From positions 325,904-389,903 of the forward strand of contig SJOL01007501.1 of the NCBI GenBank assembly GCA_004794785.1: DNA of 64,000 nt. The letters are read 5' to 3'. The notes under the pieces were generated by a model. That model ran no database searches. It worked only from the letters and a program-made list of their open reading frames with translations, and was not told the origin of the DNA. Below, piece by piece: positions 62,625 to 64,000 of this stretch. Origin of the DNA: Opisthorchis felineus. Taxonomy: Eukaryota > Platyhelminthes > Trematoda > Opisthorchiida > Opisthorchiidae. Every line of letters starts with the position of its first letter. Positions within the stretch are counted from its first letter, which is position 1. Made by a program: the position numbers and the translations under genes.

Positions 62625-62730
62625 GGCCGGTAGGCCTACCTCATGAGCCCCAAGAAGGATGAAATAAGTCGTGGGCTGTCGAAGAGTTTTCAGCAGCCTT
62701 GTGAGTAGTTTCCTTTATGGAAAAGTGATC
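62625..62730 (+). mobile_element. Hammerhead repeat, ribozyme and arm (copy 8)
   Basis: Ribozyme motif at 62635-62675 and arm (CTGTCGAAGAGTTTTCAGCA, GCCTTGTGAGTAGTTTCCTT). The body is not found to the right. Confidence 0.65.
62635..62675 (+). ncRNA. Hammerhead ribozyme motif (copy 8)
   Basis: CCTAC, CTCATGA (one change from CTGATGA), GCCC, CAAGAA loop, GGAT, GAAA (intact, 62661-62664), TAA, GTC, GTGGG (62671-62675). Stem I can form from CCTAC and GTGGG. Stem II is weakened (GCCC against GGAT) and the core G of CTGATGA is C here, which should harm activity. Confidence 0.6.
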
Positions 62731-62875
62731 TTCATTCTTCAATTTTCGAATCATGATTATTACGCCAGTCACTGTCGAACAACAACATTTTGCCTCCGCC
62801 ATTTTTAAGCGACCTCCCCTGTCAACTGTTTTTATGTATATTGAGTTGTGAATTGCCTCAGGACGCAAACAAAAA

Positions 62876-64000
62876 ATAGTGGCATTCGAATATTTTTGAG
62901 AGCCGAAAAATTAAGCTATTTTTCCCGTTGCTATAATGGATATATGGTTCTCATAAATTTTCAAAATGAACCAAAATTCTTTGAGTTCATCCACACTCAG
63001 CCTGGTGTCGATCTCTGAGGATACAAGACATGCCGTGCTTTCCAAACTTACAATGAACTTTAGTAGAAAAGATCTTATGTACTTAATTTTTTGAGCTACT
63101 CACATAGCACGTATTTTTGGAATATTTCTATCCATAATCAACGTAAGAACAAGCAACTGAAGTTGCTCACTCTGGATTCGGACGCGGTGTAATCTCCGGC
63201 CAGCTTGGCGGAGCCATCTACAGAGAACCCCAAAAGATGACAGAAATGGTACACATACATATTGCAATTTTGACTACAAACACATTGGCTGGTTGAATGC
63301 GTTCATAATCCCCAGATAAACTCATTAACGAGTTCGTTATCACAATTTCCAGCAAAACAGCGCCATTAACTTTGTCACCATCTCTCGCTTACCTTAATTT
63401 CTCAGTTCACCTCGTAAGGTCCAGTTAGCTGAGGGTATAGTGCAGAAAGCCTTGTAAAGATGACTGGTCAAGTGTACATGCGGCACACTGAATGTAGCAT
63501 AGATCGGTAGGGTATCTGACGGTGATTCGCTTGCGCTGAAAAGACGGTTTTTGAATTCCGATACCTGTTTAATGTTGGCGGGTACATTGTTTTCGTTGTT
63601 CGGTATGAAACATGAAAATCATATAACAAGGACGTCCTGGTTTTTTATGTGTCCACATGATGGTGCTACCTAGTCAGAGTACAGCTTAAAACCTGGATAT
63701 CAGTCGTAAACTTTGATAGTGATAGCTCGTAACCAAACGCTATGAAATCGGCTGATGGATGGGGCGATGATTTACAAGCATCCTGCAGCAGTCTTGCTGC
63801 GACCCGTCTGTCATACGCAGCATTTGGAGATAATTAAATAGCATACCCGAAAAAGTTGGTTGTAATTTCATCTCTTACGGCAATAATTTGCATCCCAAGT
63901 AATTTAGGATTTGGGACCTTGAACGTGGGGTAAAAAATGTCTACTAGTTACAGGTCGGTGAAACTCACTGTTTTACTTATACAGGATATACATAACTTTT
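62876..64000. other. Right end, no confirmed gene
   Basis: One short open stretch (about 63167-63249, with GFGRGVISGQLGGAIYREPQ) has protein-like composition and a GTACAC donor-like end, but its left boundary lacks a pyrimidine-rich acceptor. Nothing else was recognised up to the window edge. Confidence 0.4.

Overview
The window looks like non-coding-rich nuclear DNA of a digenean flatworm (fluke). The evidence is indirect. Only short coding blocks are seen, each bounded by AG/GT splice signals and separated by introns of 2.5 to 16.5 kb. The DNA is full of decayed tRNA-headed SINEs, hammerhead-ribozyme repeats and a broken R2-like retrotransposon, a mix known from liver and lung flukes and their relatives. 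The peptide encoded by chance in one SINE (44364-44535, minus) is of a kind I recall from fluke gene predictions. No rRNA gene, functional tRNA gene, CRISPR array or bacterial-type operon is visible.

Layout. 1-6802: no coding exon I can support; one dispersed-repeat copy at about 2025-2345. 6803-42334: the 3' part of one large plus-strand gene (gene 1) with four exons, A 6803-7344, B 9869-10179, C 25196-25432 and D 41953-42334. The codon phases of all three junctions agree (0/0, 2/1, 2/1). Together they give about 489 residues of the C-terminal part of a cysteine- and leucine-rich, probably helical protein ending in a serine-rich tail. I do not recognise the family. The start of the gene lies left of the window or in exons I could not find. 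Its introns hold SINE copies, a 152-bp tandem duplication, hammerhead-repeat fragments and a 287-bp repeated unit. A polyadenylation hexamer lies at 42800-42805.

42844-49543: a possible second plus-strand gene made of very small exons (42844-42889, 44891-44997, 47027-47059, 48893-48916, 49472-49543). The phases are compatible, and three of the exons are 33, 24 and 72 bp, all phase 0 at both ends. This resembles micro-exon genes of flukes but is only tentative.

44300-64000: repeat-dominated. It has SINE family 1 (44345-44535, 46265-46450, 57545-57712), SINE family 2 (48560-48765, 56600-56765), hammerhead-bearing repeats (45868, 48115, 52160, 58680, 61960 and 62625), a GAT/ATG microsatellite (51119-51251) and a degenerate R2-like element (54187-56030).

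The main things to look at are the hammerhead repeats. Their self-cleaving core can be read in several copies, and in five places a reversed piece is joined head-to-head to a forward piece. The SINE family 2 tails also form fold-back inverted repeats. Such arrangements are known for Penelope-like elements, whose terminal repeats carry hammerheads, but the family assignment here is inference.
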